The notes: generated by a model not told the origin, from the sequence alone. Counted from the first letter of the stretch, positions 15,392-23,841 are shown. The stretch is DNA of 32,183 nucleotides from an uncultured Alphaproteobacteria bacterium (GCA_946480475.1 CAMLJM010000026.1:1-32183); one strand, 5' to 3'. Translations and numbers: made by a program.

Positions 15392-18300
15392 ATGACGGAT
15401 ACATCCAAAAGCAAGATTTTCTCCGGAAATGATGCTGTCTCCCAAGGCCCCTATGTGGTGGTCAGGCGTTATGCTGGCAATGCCGGCAATATAACGGCGG
15501 GGGATTTCTTTCTAGCAGAAGGCCAGCGCGCGGCGCTGGCTATCGCCTTTATATCTCCGGAACTGGACTTCGACGTAACCTGCAGGACTCTAAAGGCGGT
15601 GGCGGGCGATAGCCGGTTTCTGGCCGTATCGACAGCGGGTGAATTATGCAGCGCCCGCGATGGCGCGGGATCGCTTTACTGTGCTGATTCTTCTCACTCC
15701 CCGGGAATTGTTCTGCAACTTTTCAGCGCGGATATCATCGCGGAGATCAGCATTCACGCCGTGCCGCTTTTCAGCGAAGATATACGGCGCAAGGACATTG
15801 TCCTGTCCAAGGATCAGCGCGTCGAAAAAATCAGGAATTGCTTACAGGAGCTTCCGGTAAATTTCCCCGTGACAGCGCGCGACACGCTGGCTTTGACATT
15901 TGTCGACGGTCTTTCGGCTTCCGAGAATTATCTGATGGAAGCCGTGTATGCCAGTGGACGATTCCCCTGTCTGTTCGTCGGGGGGTCAGCGGGGGGCAAG
16001 CTGGATTTTCGCGATACATATCTTTTCGATGGCAAGGATGTTTTGCAGAACCATGCTATCGTGGCTTTTTGTAAAATGGCAAAAGGCGCATGGTTCAGCG
16101 CGTTCAAATCGCAAAATTTCAGGATGACGGGCCAGTCATTCGTTGTTATCGAGGCGGAAAGCGCCTGCCGTACTATCAAAACCGTTATGCGTGCAAATTC
16201 TACGGACCTTTTATCGCCTGTGGATGCCATGTGCCAGATGTTGGCATGTTCTGTCGATCAACTGGATGACTACCTCTCCGGTCATACATTCGGCATTAAG
16301 GTTGATGGTGAGTTATTTGTCCGGTCGGTAGCAAAAATCAATCATGCCGATGGCAGTGTTGAGTTTTATTGCGATGTGAATCCCGGCGATGAGCTGTTCT
16401 TTCTGGAAGCCACAGATTTTGTGGAACAGACCAGGAAAGATCTGGAGAGTTTTCTGCAGGGCAAGCCAGCCCCTGTGGGGGCGATTTTAAACGATTGCAT
16501 ACTCAGGCGCCTCAACAACGCCCGGAACTTGGGGGGCATGGACGATCTGTGGTCTATGCCTGCTGCGGGGTTCTCCACTTTTGGCGAATTGTTCGGCATC
16601 AATATTAATCAGACCTTGTCGGCGGTTGTCTTTTTCAGAACCCGCGAAGGGGAACTTTTTCACGACCGCTTTATCAATGAATTCCCGATACATTATGCCC
16701 GCTATATGAATTATTTCAGCCAGTGCCGTTTGCAGCAAGTATCCATCCTGAACAAATTGCGCGTTCAGATTATTCAGAAACTGATCAATTTTATAAATGA
16801 ATCCAATCGCCTGAATCGGGATCTGGGGATTTTGATCGACAGGCAGGAATCAGGGCAGGGAAATCTGGACGAAGCACAACTGCTTGCGGAGAAAAAATCC
16901 TATGAAAAGCAGTTTGACCTGGTGGATGAGTTCATGGATATCAGCAGGGTTCTGTCCTGCATCGATCATTCCCTGGGGATCAGGCAGGAAACGCTTTCGC
17001 CGGAAGCGGCAGGGGAATCCCCTGATCTGCTTTACAAGACATTCCACAACAGTATTCAGCTAGGGCAGCGTCTGCGCGAGAACATCATAAGTCTCAACCG
17101 GGCGCGACAAGAGGCGCAGGCCGCGAGTATCGCGAAATCGCAGTTCCTGGCGAATATGAGTCATGAATTGCGAACGCCCATGAACGGAATCATCGGCCTA
17201 GCGGAAATTCTTTCTGGGACAGATCTCAATGACGATCAGGCAGAATCGGCAAGGGCCGTCTTAAGCTCCGCCAAATCCCTTCTCTTGCTGCTGAACGACA
17301 TTCTTGACTACTCGAAAATAGAATCTGGCGAACTGGTTCTGGAGACCGTGTCGTTCAACCTGCGCGCCAGCCTGCAAAGCGTGGTCAGTGTGCAGCAACC
17401 TGTCGCTGCCAAAAAGAATGTCGATCTGAAATTCATTTACGAAGACTCCGTGCCCGTTCATGTGATGGGGGATTCTTTGCGTATCAACCAGATGGCGCTC
17501 AACCTGATCGACAACGCGCTTAAATTCACGGACAAAGGGCACGTTATATTGCGCGTTACATCCGGCGGCAGGGGTGAAGACGGAAAAGAAACAATCATCA
17601 TCAGCGTCGAAGACACAGGCATCGGAATTCCTGAAGACAAATATGACCGGATATTCCAGAAATTCATGCAGGCAGACGGATCGACAAGCCGCAAGTACGG
17701 TGGTACGGGCCTGGGTTTGACAATTACAAAAGATCTGGCGGAAATGATGGGCGGGCAGATCAGCCTGTCCAGCAAACCGGGAGAGGGAAGCGTTTTCAAG
17801 ATCAGTGTGCCGTTAATGGTTTCTGCCGACACGACAACCGGCCTCTCCAGTGACGAAGAAGACAGGATCGTTATGATGCCGGATTTGTCGGTGATGAGGA
17901 TACTGGCCGTCGACGATCACCCGGTGAATATGATGTTCCTGCGCAAGCTGTTGAAGAAAATGGGCTTTGCACACGTTGATGAGGCCGAGAATGGTAGGAT
18001 TGCGGTGGAGAAGGTCAAGGCGGCGGATCAGCCTTATCAGGCGATCCTGATGGATTGCCAGATGCCAGAGATGGACGGTTTTGATGCCAGCCGCCTGATA
18101 CGCATATGGGAGGAAGAGCAGGGGCAATCTCCGGGAATCATTATTGCTGTTACAGCCCACGCCATGGAAGGCGATCGTGAAAAATGCCTGCAGGCCGGTA
18201 TGAACGACTATATCGTAAAACCTATCAACCCTGGTAAATTGTATGAAACACTGGGGCGCTGGCTGTTCAGGCCTGAATCCACAACGGAATCATTCGCGCC

Positions 18301-18697
18301 TGTCCCGCCGCCGGACAGGAAAAATATCCCGGATGACGTGCCTGTCGATCTTGATCATCTGGCCTTGTTTACTGATGGCGATCCGAAGCAGGAGCAAATA
18401 TATTCAGGCATATTCCTGAGCGTAGGAGAAGAAATCCTTGGCGTGATGCGCGGGCATATACAGGGTGAAAAATCCACCGAAGAATGGAAACAGGTGGTGC
18501 ACAAACTGAAAGGGTCGTCCGCCCAGATCGGCGCCAATAATTTATTGGCTATATGCAAGGAAGCAGAAAGCAAAGACGCTGCCTCTCTGGCTGACAAACA
18601 AGAGTTGCTTACGCGTATCGAGGGCGACTTTGCCACGGTGAAGCGCTTTTTTGAAGATCGCCAGCAGGTTCATGGCCATATGGCCTGTCGTGCCTGA
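15392..18697 (+). CDS. FIST-domain hybrid histidine kinase with REC and Hpt domains
   Basis: A 1101-residue multidomain sensor. Order: FIST N domain (about residues 30-240, with GGSAGG near 197-202), FIST C domain (about 255-405, ending PAAGFSTFGELFG), a helical linker (about 430-570), HisKA with phospho-acceptor His591 in MSHELRTPMNG, HATPase with an N box near 697-710, DTGIGIP near 742 and GGTGLGL near 770, a receiver domain starting near 835 with phospho-acceptor Asp888 in LMDCQMPEMDG, and Hpt with His1037 in VVHKLKGSSAQIG. There are no transmembrane helices or signal peptide, so it probably senses a cytoplasmic ligand; FIST domains are proposed to bind small molecules such as amino acids. 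No cognate response regulator is adjacent. It lies between nusG and rplK. The GGAAGA ribosome-binding site is close to the ATG. Confidence 0.92.
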   Translation: MTDTSKSKIFSGNDAVSQGPYVVVRRYAGNAGNITAGDFFLAEGQRAALAIAFISPELDFDVTCRTLKAVAGDSRFLAVSTAGELCSARDGAGSLYCADSSHSPGIVLQLFSADIIAEISIHAVPLFSEDIRRKDIVLSKDQRVEKIRNCLQELPVNFPVTARDTLALTFVDGLSASENYLMEAVYASGRFPCLFVGGSAGGKLDFRDTYLFDGKDVLQNHAIVAFCKMAKGAWFSAFKSQNFRMTGQSFVVIEAESACRTIKTVMRANSTDLLSPVDAMCQMLACSVDQLDDYLSGHTFGIKVDGELFVRSVAKINHADGSVEFYCDVNPGDELFFLEATDFVEQTRKDLESFLQGKPAPVGAILNDCILRRLNNARNLGGMDDLWSMPAAGFSTFGELFGININQTLSAVVFFRTREGELFHDRFINEFPIHYARYMNYFSQCRLQQVSILNKLRVQIIQKLINFINESNRLNRDLGILIDRQESGQGNLDEAQLLAEKKSYEKQFDLVDEFMDISRVLSCIDHSLGIRQETLSPEAAGESPDLLYKTFHNSIQLGQRLRENIISLNRARQEAQAASIAKSQFLANMSHELRTPMNGIIGLAEILSGTDLNDDQAESARAVLSSAKSLLLLLNDILDYSKIESGELVLETVSFNLRASLQSVVSVQQPVAAKKNVDLKFIYEDSVPVHVMGDSLRINQMALNLIDNALKFTDKGHVILRVTSGGRGEDGKETIIISVEDTGIGIPEDKYDRIFQKFMQADGSTSRKYGGTGLGLTITKDLAEMMGGQISLSSKPGEGSVFKISVPLMVSADTTTGLSSDEEDRIVMMPDLSVMRILAVDDHPVNMMFLRKLLKKMGFAHVDEAENGRIAVEKVKAADQPYQAILMDCQMPEMDGFDASRLIRIWEEEQGQSPGIIIAVTAHAMEGDREKCLQAGMNDYIVKPINPGKLYETLGRWLFRPESTTESFAPVPPPDRKNIPDDVPVDLDHLALFTDGDPKQEQIYSGIFLSVGEEILGVMRGHIQGEKSTEEWKQVVHKLKGSSAQIGANNLLAICKEAESKDAASLADKQELLTRIEGDFATVKRFFEDRQQVHGHMACRA

Positions 18698-18722
18698 ATT
18701 TCCCCCCCATTACACTGATTCT

Positions 18723-18752
18723 TTGACATAAGGGAGAAATCGGGATTACAAC
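18723..18752 (+). promoter_or_regulatory. Sigma70-like promoter for the 127-residue hypothetical gene
   Basis: A consensus TTGACA -35 at 18723-18728 is followed after 18 bases by TACAAC at 18747-18752 (four of six matches to TATAAT). It lies between the hybrid kinase stop and the next start. Confidence 0.55.
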
Positions 18753-18788
18753 CGTAACATCCTGTTAAAAGCACAAGGGAGTTACGTC

Positions 18789-19172
18789 ATGACTGCGCAA
18801 CCTGCCACTATTGGACATCAGTGGACACAAGCTTCATCTGATCGCATGGAAGATATCATCGATAAACTAGGCAGGCTGGGCGCAGGCACGGGCGTAGGGC
18901 CGAATTTCTACCCTGGGGCAGCCGACAACCTTAAGGTCCGTCTGGGTGATCATAAGCATGGCATCGAATATGTCACACTGACACCTCAAGAAGTTGCAAC
19001 CGTGCGCGCCTATATGGACCGCAACGACAAGCCGGAATACGCAAAAATACGCGAACTATTTGCTGCTGCCGATAAAGCGTTTGTTCGCGGGCAAAGCTAT
19101 GCGCGTGAGTATTATGAGAAAAACGCCGCCAAAATTATTACGCAAGCCCCATCGCATATGCGTGCAGCCTGA
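18789..19172 (+). CDS. Hypothetical cytoplasmic protein, 127 residues
   Basis: I do not recognise this family. The protein has no signal peptide or membrane segment. It is mixed in character, with a Gly-rich stretch (LGRLGAGTGVGPNFYPG, about residues 27-43) and a charged helical C-terminal half containing many Tyr and Ala (KIRELFAAADKAFVRGQSYAREYYEKNAAK). It has a good GGGAG ribosome-binding site and its own likely promoter, so it is probably real and separately expressed. It is followed by a weak terminator and a convergent small gene. Confidence 0.7.
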   Translation: MTAQPATIGHQWTQASSDRMEDIIDKLGRLGAGTGVGPNFYPGAADNLKVRLGDHKHGIEYVTLTPQEVATVRAYMDRNDKPEYAKIRELFAAADKAFVRGQSYAREYYEKNAAKIITQAPSHMRAA

Positions 19173-19174
19173 GT

Positions 19175-19194
19175 AAATCCCGGAGGGTTTTTTT
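19175..19194 (+). terminator. Weak terminator after the 127-residue hypothetical gene
   Basis: A 6-bp stem with one G-T pair (19175-19180 with 19185-19190), a CGGA loop and a run of seven T (19188-19194) follow the stop directly. Confidence 0.5.
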
Positions 19195-19198
19195 CAGC

Positions 19199-19381
19199 TT
19201 AAGGCTTGGGGACGGCTTTGTAACAGAACGCGGTGACTCCGGCAGCCAGGGCAACACCTAACACATTCATGACAATGCCCGTCGGGGTGGCAGCTTCGCC
19301 AAATGATCGGGCAAGATTTGTGACGGTAAATCCCGAAAGGCCTGCGCCGACAATTGATAAAGTGCTAAAAAGTTTAGACAT
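19199..19381 (-). CDS. Small hydrophobic protein, 60 residues
   Basis: Unrecognised small protein with two hydrophobic segments (about residues 5-25 and 35-55) separated by a short polar loop (NLARSFGEAATP), ending in a short basic tail. It is likely a small inner-membrane protein. It is convergent with the preceding hypothetical gene and lies about 240 bases from the divergent rplK. The ribosome-binding site (AAAG) is weak, so the call is moderate. Nothing indicates a function. Confidence 0.5.
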   Translation of the reverse strand: MSKLFSTLSIVGAGLSGFTVTNLARSFGEAATPTGIVMNVLGVALAAGVTAFCYKAVPKP

Positions 19382-19478
19382 GATCTTTAAAAAATCTCTG
19401 TAGTTTGTTAAAGCTGGGCATAGTTATAGCTTAAAAATTTACATAATGCAATAACTGATTTGAGAATTACTAAAAACC

Positions 19479-19507
19479 TTGCATTTTCTGCGACTTCCCC
19501 CTAATTT
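19479..19507 (+). promoter_or_regulatory. Possible sigma70 promoter for rplK-rplA
   Basis: TTGCAT at 19479-19484 and TAATTT at 19502-19507 are spaced by 17 bases. Both hexamers match consensus only partly, but the position suits the rplK leader and rplK must have a promoter now that it is separated from nusG. Confidence 0.4.
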
Positions 19508-19540
19508 GCCGCGTCTCTGAGAAAGGTTTTTCAGGGATTT

Positions 19541-19591
19541 TCGTGGGAGGCCATACCGGGCTTCTAAGACCATCCGGCCGCCGCACCACGA
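19541..19591 (+). promoter_or_regulatory. Structured rplK leader, possible L1/L11 operon autoregulatory element
   Basis: Bases TCGTGG (19541-19546) pair with CCACGA (19586-19591), and GGCC (19549-19552) can pair with GGCC (19576-19579), closing a leader hairpin 27 bases before the rplK ATG. The L11 operon of many bacteria is autoregulated by L1 binding to its leader; assigning that role here is inference. Confidence 0.45.
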
Positions 19592-19618
19592 GCCTCGTTC
19601 TTTGTTTAGGAGGTTTAC

Positions 19619-20050
19619 ATGGCAAAGAAAGTAACCGGATATATCAATCTGATTATCCCGGCGGGTTCTGCGAACCCGTCACCGCCGATTGGTCCAGCAC
19701 TGGGTCAGCACGGCGTGAACATCATGGAATTCTGTAAGGCATTTAACGCCAAGACAGAAAAAATGAACAAAGGCATGCCGATTCCGGTGGTGATCTCGGT
19801 TTACGAAGACCGTTCCTTCACCTTCATTATGAAGCAGCCGCCCAACACGTACTGGATCAAGGAAGCGATCAAACTGAAAAGCGGTTCTAAACTGCCCGGA
19901 CGTGACATCGTTGGCTCTATCACGACAAAACAACTGCGTGAAATCGCCGAACAGAAAATCCAGGACATGAACGCAAACGACATCGATGCCGCCGTGAAGA
20001 TCCTCGCAGGTTCCGCACGTTCCATGGGCCTCGAAGTGAAGGGGGCATAA
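19619..20050 (+). CDS. rplK: 50S ribosomal protein L11
   Basis: A 143-residue L11, normal length. The family opening [43 protein letters not shown] is present. L11 binds the GTPase-associated region of 23S rRNA and is required for RelA-dependent stringent response. A strong AGGAGG ribosome-binding site lies six bases upstream. It is followed by rplA after one base, forming a two-gene operon that ends in a strong terminator. Confidence 0.98.
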   Translation: MAKKVTGYINLIIPAGSANPSPPIGPALGQHGVNIMEFCKAFNAKTEKMNKGMPIPVVISVYEDRSFTFIMKQPPNTYWIKEAIKLKSGSKLPGRDIVGSITTKQLREIAEQKIQDMNANDIDAAVKILAGSARSMGLEVKGA

Positions 20051-20051
20051 G

Positions 20052-20756
20052 ATGGCTTTTGTTGGTAAGAAACTCAAAGCGATCAATGAAAAAGTCGATC
20101 GTACAAAACTCTACACTGTTGAAGAAGCTGTCGCTGTTCTGAAAGACGCTGCGAAAGTGCGTAAATTCGATGAAACCATCGAAATCGCGCTGAACCTCGG
20201 TATCGATCCACGTCACGCTGACCAGGCCGTTCGCGGCATGATTTCGCTGCCACATGGCACAGGCGCAAAACTGCGCGTGGCCGTGTTCGCAAAGGACGCG
20301 AAAGCAGAAGAAGCTCTGAAAGCAGGCGCAGACATCGTTGGTGCGGAAGATCTGGCGGAAAAGGTGCAGAAAGGCGAAATCAACTTCGACCGCTGCATTG
20401 CTACACCAGACATGATGCCGCTGCTCGGTCGTCTTGGTAAGGTCCTCGGTCCACGTGGTCTGATGCCGAACCCGAAACTGGGTACGGTGACAATGGATGT
20501 TAAAGGCGCTGTGGCGACTGCCAAAGCCGGTGCGATTGAATTCCGTGCTGAAAAGGCCGGTATCATTCACGCGGGCGTGGGCAAAGCGTCCTTCGCTGAT
20601 AAAGCTCTGGTGGAAAACATCATCGCTTTCGTCGATGCCATCAACAAGGCAAAACCGTCAGGCGTAAAAGGCACATACATGAAGAAGATTTCCGTATCTT
20701 CGACAATGGGCCCAGGCCTGAAGCTGGATCCGGCGGCTGTTACAAAAGCGGCTTAA
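20052..20756 (+). CDS. rplA: 50S ribosomal protein L1
   Basis: A 234-residue L1, normal length, with the conserved segment [23 protein letters not shown] near residues 123-145. L1 forms the mobile stalk near the E site and often represses its own operon through the rplK leader. Its start is one base after the rplK stop, consistent with translational coupling. The terminator after it separates rplKA from rplJL, which in most relatives follows directly. Confidence 0.98.
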   Translation: MAFVGKKLKAINEKVDRTKLYTVEEAVAVLKDAAKVRKFDETIEIALNLGIDPRHADQAVRGMISLPHGTGAKLRVAVFAKDAKAEEALKAGADIVGAEDLAEKVQKGEINFDRCIATPDMMPLLGRLGKVLGPRGLMPNPKLGTVTMDVKGAVATAKAGAIEFRAEKAGIIHAGVGKASFADKALVENIIAFVDAINKAKPSGVKGTYMKKISVSSTMGPGLKLDPAAVTKAA

Positions 20757-20773
20757 TAAATATTCTTTTCATG

Positions 20774-20799
20774 AAAAGCCCCGGTTATCCGGGGCTTTT
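20774..20799 (+). terminator. Strong terminator after rplA
   Basis: A perfect 11-bp stem (20774-20784 with 20789-20799) with loop TTAT; the 3' arm ends in TTTT. It ends the rplK-rplA operon. Confidence 0.92.
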
Positions 20800-20851
20800 G
20801 ACTTTCCGCGACTTTGTAATTGTGGGGGCTTTACCTGCAGGGGTATTAAAA

Positions 20852-20860
20852 TGATATAAT
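20852..20860 (+). promoter_or_regulatory. Extended -10 promoter of secreted paralogue 1
   Basis: TGATATAAT combines the extended -10 dinucleotide TG with a perfect TATAAT, 40 bases before the start codon. No good -35 is visible. The same arrangement (TGGTATAAT) precedes the second paralogue. Confidence 0.6.
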
Positions 20861-20899
20861 CAGGAAAACCTGGGTGATACGGCATGCAAGAGGGGAATC

Positions 20900-21550
20900 A
20901 TGCACCGGATATTCAAGCATTCAATCGCTATTTTGTTTTTCGCTGTTCTGGCCGTCGATTCAACCGCGCTGGTTAACGGTGATCTGGCATTTAATAACAG
21001 TTTCGCTACATCCTCTTCATCGAAACCCAAAAGCGCGGACATGGGCGGGGCAACTGTGGTAAAACCCTTAGGTTCCGGCGAACCTATAGATTATTACAAC
21101 AGCGCGACCATCAGGGCGCAAAGCGTCCAGCAAAACCTGACGCAGGAATATGAATTGCTGCAACCCGGCCAATGCCAGCAACGCGTACTACCCCCGCATA
21201 GCACGACAGCCATCCCTTTCACATATGATAACCGCTACAGCAATATAAATGTGGCTGCTGGCGGCGTGACGCGCTTGTTTATTTCCAGCGTGCCGGGCTA
21301 TGACCCCCTCAACAGATTAGCGCCCAGTGTCCAGAATGATTTTGCGAGTCCCTGCCACGCGCAGGCGAACTTGCCAGGCTCTGATCCCCACAACCAGAAT
21401 AGCCTGAGCCTCACAGAGGCTGGGGCCAGCGGTCAGCAAGGCTGCATGTTGCGGAGGGGAGAAACCTACTATCTGAATATTCAAAATCAGGGGAAAGCCC
21501 CCCTGTGCGCTTCTTTTGGCAGCGATACGGCCTGCGGCTCCTGCGAATAA
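20900..21550 (+). CDS. Secreted Cys-rich protein of unknown family (tandem paralogue 1)
   Basis: A 216-residue protein with an N-terminal signal sequence (hydrophobic residues about 8-24). It is a paralogue of the next gene. Shared blocks are NLTQE..., PGxCxQRxxPPxSTTxIPFTY, GVTRxFxSSxPGYDPLNRLAP, NDFxSPCHAQANLP and YYxNIQNQGxxPxC, followed by two more cysteines near the end. Six cysteines align between the two proteins, suggesting up to three disulfides in a periplasmic or extracellular beta-rich domain. I do not recognise the family. It has an AGGGGA ribosome-binding site and its own extended -10 promoter. Confidence 0.72.
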   Translation: MHRIFKHSIAILFFAVLAVDSTALVNGDLAFNNSFATSSSSKPKSADMGGATVVKPLGSGEPIDYYNSATIRAQSVQQNLTQEYELLQPGQCQQRVLPPHSTTAIPFTYDNRYSNINVAAGGVTRLFISSVPGYDPLNRLAPSVQNDFASPCHAQANLPGSDPHNQNSLSLTEAGASGQQGCMLRRGETYYLNIQNQGKAPLCASFGSDTACGSCE

Positions 21551-21567
21551 TCCCGGAAAATCCTCGG

Positions 21568-21601
21568 AAAACCGCGGTCAGATCCCCGGTTGCGGTTTTT
21601 T
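21568..21601 (+). terminator. Terminator after secreted paralogue 1
   Basis: An 8-bp stem AAAACCGC/GCGGTTTT (21568-21575 with 21592-21599) with a 16-base loop and six T residues. The long loop can fold further. It separates the two paralogues, which therefore form two transcription units. Confidence 0.72.
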
Positions 21602-21619
21602 GCACGGCCCCGCGCGAAA

Positions 21620-21628
21620 TGGTATAAT
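21620..21628 (+). promoter_or_regulatory. Extended -10 promoter of secreted paralogue 2
   Basis: TGGTATAAT has the TG dinucleotide and a perfect -10, 48 bases before the start codon. It parallels the promoter of paralogue 1, suggesting that promoter and gene were duplicated together. Confidence 0.6.
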
Positions 21629-21675
21629 CTATAATAATTAGAAATGTGTCTTTAGGCACGCTAGAGGGGGCACCT

Positions 21676-22428
21676 ATGCGGCAATTTATCCTTTCCTGTA
21701 TATCTATGATTCTTATTACATGTGCCTCGACGGCGGCATATGCGCAATGTTCGATAGGCGATACGAATGACCATACCTGTAGCGAAGGCGCCGCACCCGC
21801 GCAGGAAGCCGCGCCCGCAACGCCAGCAGGTACAGCCATTCAATCTGCGCCAACAGCGCCACCGATTGGCACCAGTGATGTGATTGATTATTCAAGAACC
21901 TCGGAAACAGTGCAGCGCGATGTCCAGCCTAACCTGACCCAGGAAACAGATCCCATAGAACCGGGTGAATGCGTACAAAGAACAATCCCCCCCAACAGCA
22001 CGACCTCCATACCCTTCACATATGGGGGCGGCAGCACCAATATGAACGTGCCGGAGGTCGATGGTCAGGGCGTTACGCGTATGTTTGTGTCTTCAATGCC
22101 GGGTTATGATCCTTTGAACCGTTTGGCGCCCGGGGCTGGAAATGATTTTTACAGCCCCTGCCACGCGCAGGCCAACCTGCCTGACATATGCGATGAATCA
22201 TCCTGCGTACCGGATCCTAACAATGAGAATACGATCAATATCAGGGATGCAGAAACCGTAGCGGCTGACCCTACAGGTAATGCCGGCCAATGCCCGCTGG
22301 TACCTGGCACGCGCTATTACGTGAATATCCAGAACCAGGGTAGCAGCCCCATTTGCACGTCCGTAGGTAACGGGACGTCATGTCCGCCTTGCTACGTCGA
22401 TGGCGGTGGCTGGGGTGGCGGGGGCTGA
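21676..22428 (+). CDS. Secreted Cys-rich protein of unknown family (tandem paralogue 2)
   Basis: A 250-residue protein with a clear signal peptide (MRQFILSCISMILITCASTAAYA, cleavage likely before Gln24). A Pro/Ala-rich linker (about residues 36-62) precedes the conserved domain shared with paralogue 1 (see blocks listed there). It has extra cysteines (DICDESSC) and an acidic insertion, and ends in a Gly/Trp tail (YVDGGGWGGGG). The start at ATG 21676 follows AGAGGGGG; an upstream GTG at 21646 would place ten residues before the signal peptide. Function unknown. Confidence 0.72.
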   Translation: MRQFILSCISMILITCASTAAYAQCSIGDTNDHTCSEGAAPAQEAAPATPAGTAIQSAPTAPPIGTSDVIDYSRTSETVQRDVQPNLTQETDPIEPGECVQRTIPPNSTTSIPFTYGGGSTNMNVPEVDGQGVTRMFVSSMPGYDPLNRLAPGAGNDFYSPCHAQANLPDICDESSCVPDPNNENTINIRDAETVAADPTGNAGQCPLVPGTRYYVNIQNQGSSPICTSVGNGTSCPPCYVDGGGWGGGG

Positions 22429-22453
22429 TGAAATCCCCTCTTCATATTTACAG

Positions 22454-22488
22454 GAACTTCGGTCTACAATGACCGGAGTTCTTTTTTT
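22454..22488 (+). terminator. Terminator after secreted paralogue 2
   Basis: An 11-bp stem with one G-T pair (22454-22464 with 22471-22481), a six-base loop and seven T residues. Confidence 0.92.
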
Positions 22489-22508
22489 ACCAGGAAAGGG
22501 AGCGCCAG

Positions 22509-23393
22509 ATGAATTGGGCCCTTTACGCATTGCTCCACAGTCTGTGCAGGGCGTTCTTCGTTGAAACCAACCGTGTCTATAAGGTCGATAGCTGGCATCT
22601 GACCTTCATGCAGGCTTTGTTTGGCCTGCTGGTGTTGGTACCCGTTATACCTTTTATGCACTGGCCCACCGACCCGCGCTTTTATTTTGCGGCATTGATC
22701 GTATCCCTGATTACGGCGGTGGGTTATATGATCCAGCTGGGTCTGGCCGCTCAGAAGACAGGTCGTGTATCGGGTATGTATATGCCGCTCGAAGCATTGA
22801 CAGCGACTATCGTATGGGTGCTGGTCATGCCTGCCGCGCTGGAAATTCATACGCATAACTTATTGCTTTCCGCAGGTGTTGTTGTGGCCTTTGCATTGGC
22901 CAGCTTTGGCATGGCGCGAATTCGTCAAAGCGATGTGTCATGGAATACGTTCCTGATCGTGGCGCCTGTGGGTGTGACTTATGCGGTATCAGGTATTGCG
23001 ACCAAAATCGTCATGCCGGAAACCATGATTATCCCGACGGTGCTGACATATTCCTTCGTCAGTTTCGCTGTCATGACTTTTGTTCTGGGTACGGTGCTGC
23101 TGGCCAAGAAGAAAGTAAGCCGTGAAATGCTGGATAAACGCAATCTGCGGGGCGGCATTCTGACAGGCGCATTCTCTGTTGTGGGCTCTCTAAGCTTCGT
23201 GGCCAGTGTCGCGATGGCGCCGAACCCCGGTTATACCAGCATGATGGCGATGATGCTGCCCGTGTGGCTGATGCTGTTCCACAAGGCGCTGGGCGTGGAA
23301 GACCGCGCGAATAAACTGGCGGCTTCCATGCTGGCGCTGGGGGTGGTCCTGCTGATTATCGTGACGGCTGTATTCTCCGGTCCTCAGGCATAA
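22509..23393 (+). CDS. DMT/EamA-like membrane permease, putative
   Basis: A 294-residue polytopic membrane protein with about ten hydrophobic helices in two similar halves, as in the drug/metabolite transporter superfamily. An internal basic linker (AKKKVSREMLDKRNLRG, about residues 199-215) separates the later helices. Helix four carries the motif GMYMPLEALTATIVWVLVMP, typical of EamA proteins at this position. Substrate cannot be predicted. It has a GGGAG ribosome-binding site. It starts 20 bases after the terminator of paralogue 2, so its promoter is unclear; it may depend on readthrough. A strong terminator follows. Confidence 0.78.
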   Translation: MNWALYALLHSLCRAFFVETNRVYKVDSWHLTFMQALFGLLVLVPVIPFMHWPTDPRFYFAALIVSLITAVGYMIQLGLAAQKTGRVSGMYMPLEALTATIVWVLVMPAALEIHTHNLLLSAGVVVAFALASFGMARIRQSDVSWNTFLIVAPVGVTYAVSGIATKIVMPETMIIPTVLTYSFVSFAVMTFVLGTVLLAKKKVSREMLDKRNLRGGILTGAFSVVGSLSFVASVAMAPNPGYTSMMAMMLPVWLMLFHKALGVEDRANKLAASMLALGVVLLIIVTAVFSGPQA

Positions 23394-23396
23394 TAA

Positions 23397-23424
23397 AAAA
23401 ACCCCGGTCAAACCCGGGGTTTTT
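23397..23424. terminator. Bidirectional terminator between convergent genes
   Basis: An 11-bp stem (23397-23407 with 23414-23424) flanked by A-run on one side and T-run on the other. It can end both the permease transcript (plus) and the convergent small gene at 23445-23771 (minus). Confidence 0.92.
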
Positions 23425-23444
23425 ATTTTGAGGCCGTGATCGTG

Positions 23445-23771
23445 TTAAGCAACTACGGGGCGAATTTGGTTTCTTTGTAGTTGGCTGCTCAGGGACGTGT
23501 CCACACCTGAGAATGTAGGATATTGAGGGTGTGCCTCACGGATCAGATGGTCGGCTTCCACAGTCTCAACACCAGCAGCGCGAAACTCTTCAAGCTTACC
23601 AATAGCGCGCTGTGTGCCTTCGACCATGGCGCTGCTGTAACCGGCAATCAGTTCCCCGTCTTTCTTGGTGGCAGCTTCGGCGGCTTTGACTTCAAATCCG
23701 GCTTTCAGTTCTGTAGCCAAAGCGAGAAGGTCTGCAAGTTTGTATGTAATCGTGGCTTTAACGGCGGTCAT
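23445..23771 (-). CDS. Hypothetical cytoplasmic protein, 108 residues
   Basis: I do not recognise this family. The sequence is helical and Ala/Glu/Lys-rich (LADLLALATELKAGFEVKAAEAATKKDGELIAGYSSAMVEGTQRAIGKLEEFRAAG) with a more polar tail ending QIRPVVA. There are no cysteines, signal peptide or membrane segment. The start MTAVKATITYKL at 23771 is supported by a strong AAGGAG ribosome-binding site; an upstream in-frame ATG at 23810 lacks one. A minus-strand promoter (23998-24026) and a terminator-like hairpin (23817-23841) precede it, so its expression may be attenuated. Confidence 0.7.
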   Translation of the reverse strand: MTAVKATITYKLADLLALATELKAGFEVKAAEAATKKDGELIAGYSSAMVEGTQRAIGKLEEFRAAGVETVEADHLIREAHPQYPTFSGVDTSLSSQLQRNQIRPVVA

Positions 23772-23816
23772 AGTGGTCTCCTTCGGGTTAATAGTTCTCA
23801 AAAAGTCCAAAAATCA

Positions 23817-23841
23817 AAACCCCCGGACATGCCGGGGGTTT
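23817..23841 (-). terminator. Minus-strand terminator-like hairpin
   Basis: A perfect 10-bp stem (23817-23826 with 23832-23841) with a five-base loop. On the minus strand it is followed by TTTTGATTTTTGG, giving a broken T-tract. It may end a short minus-strand RNA or act as an attenuator for the gene at 23445-23771. Confidence 0.65.
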
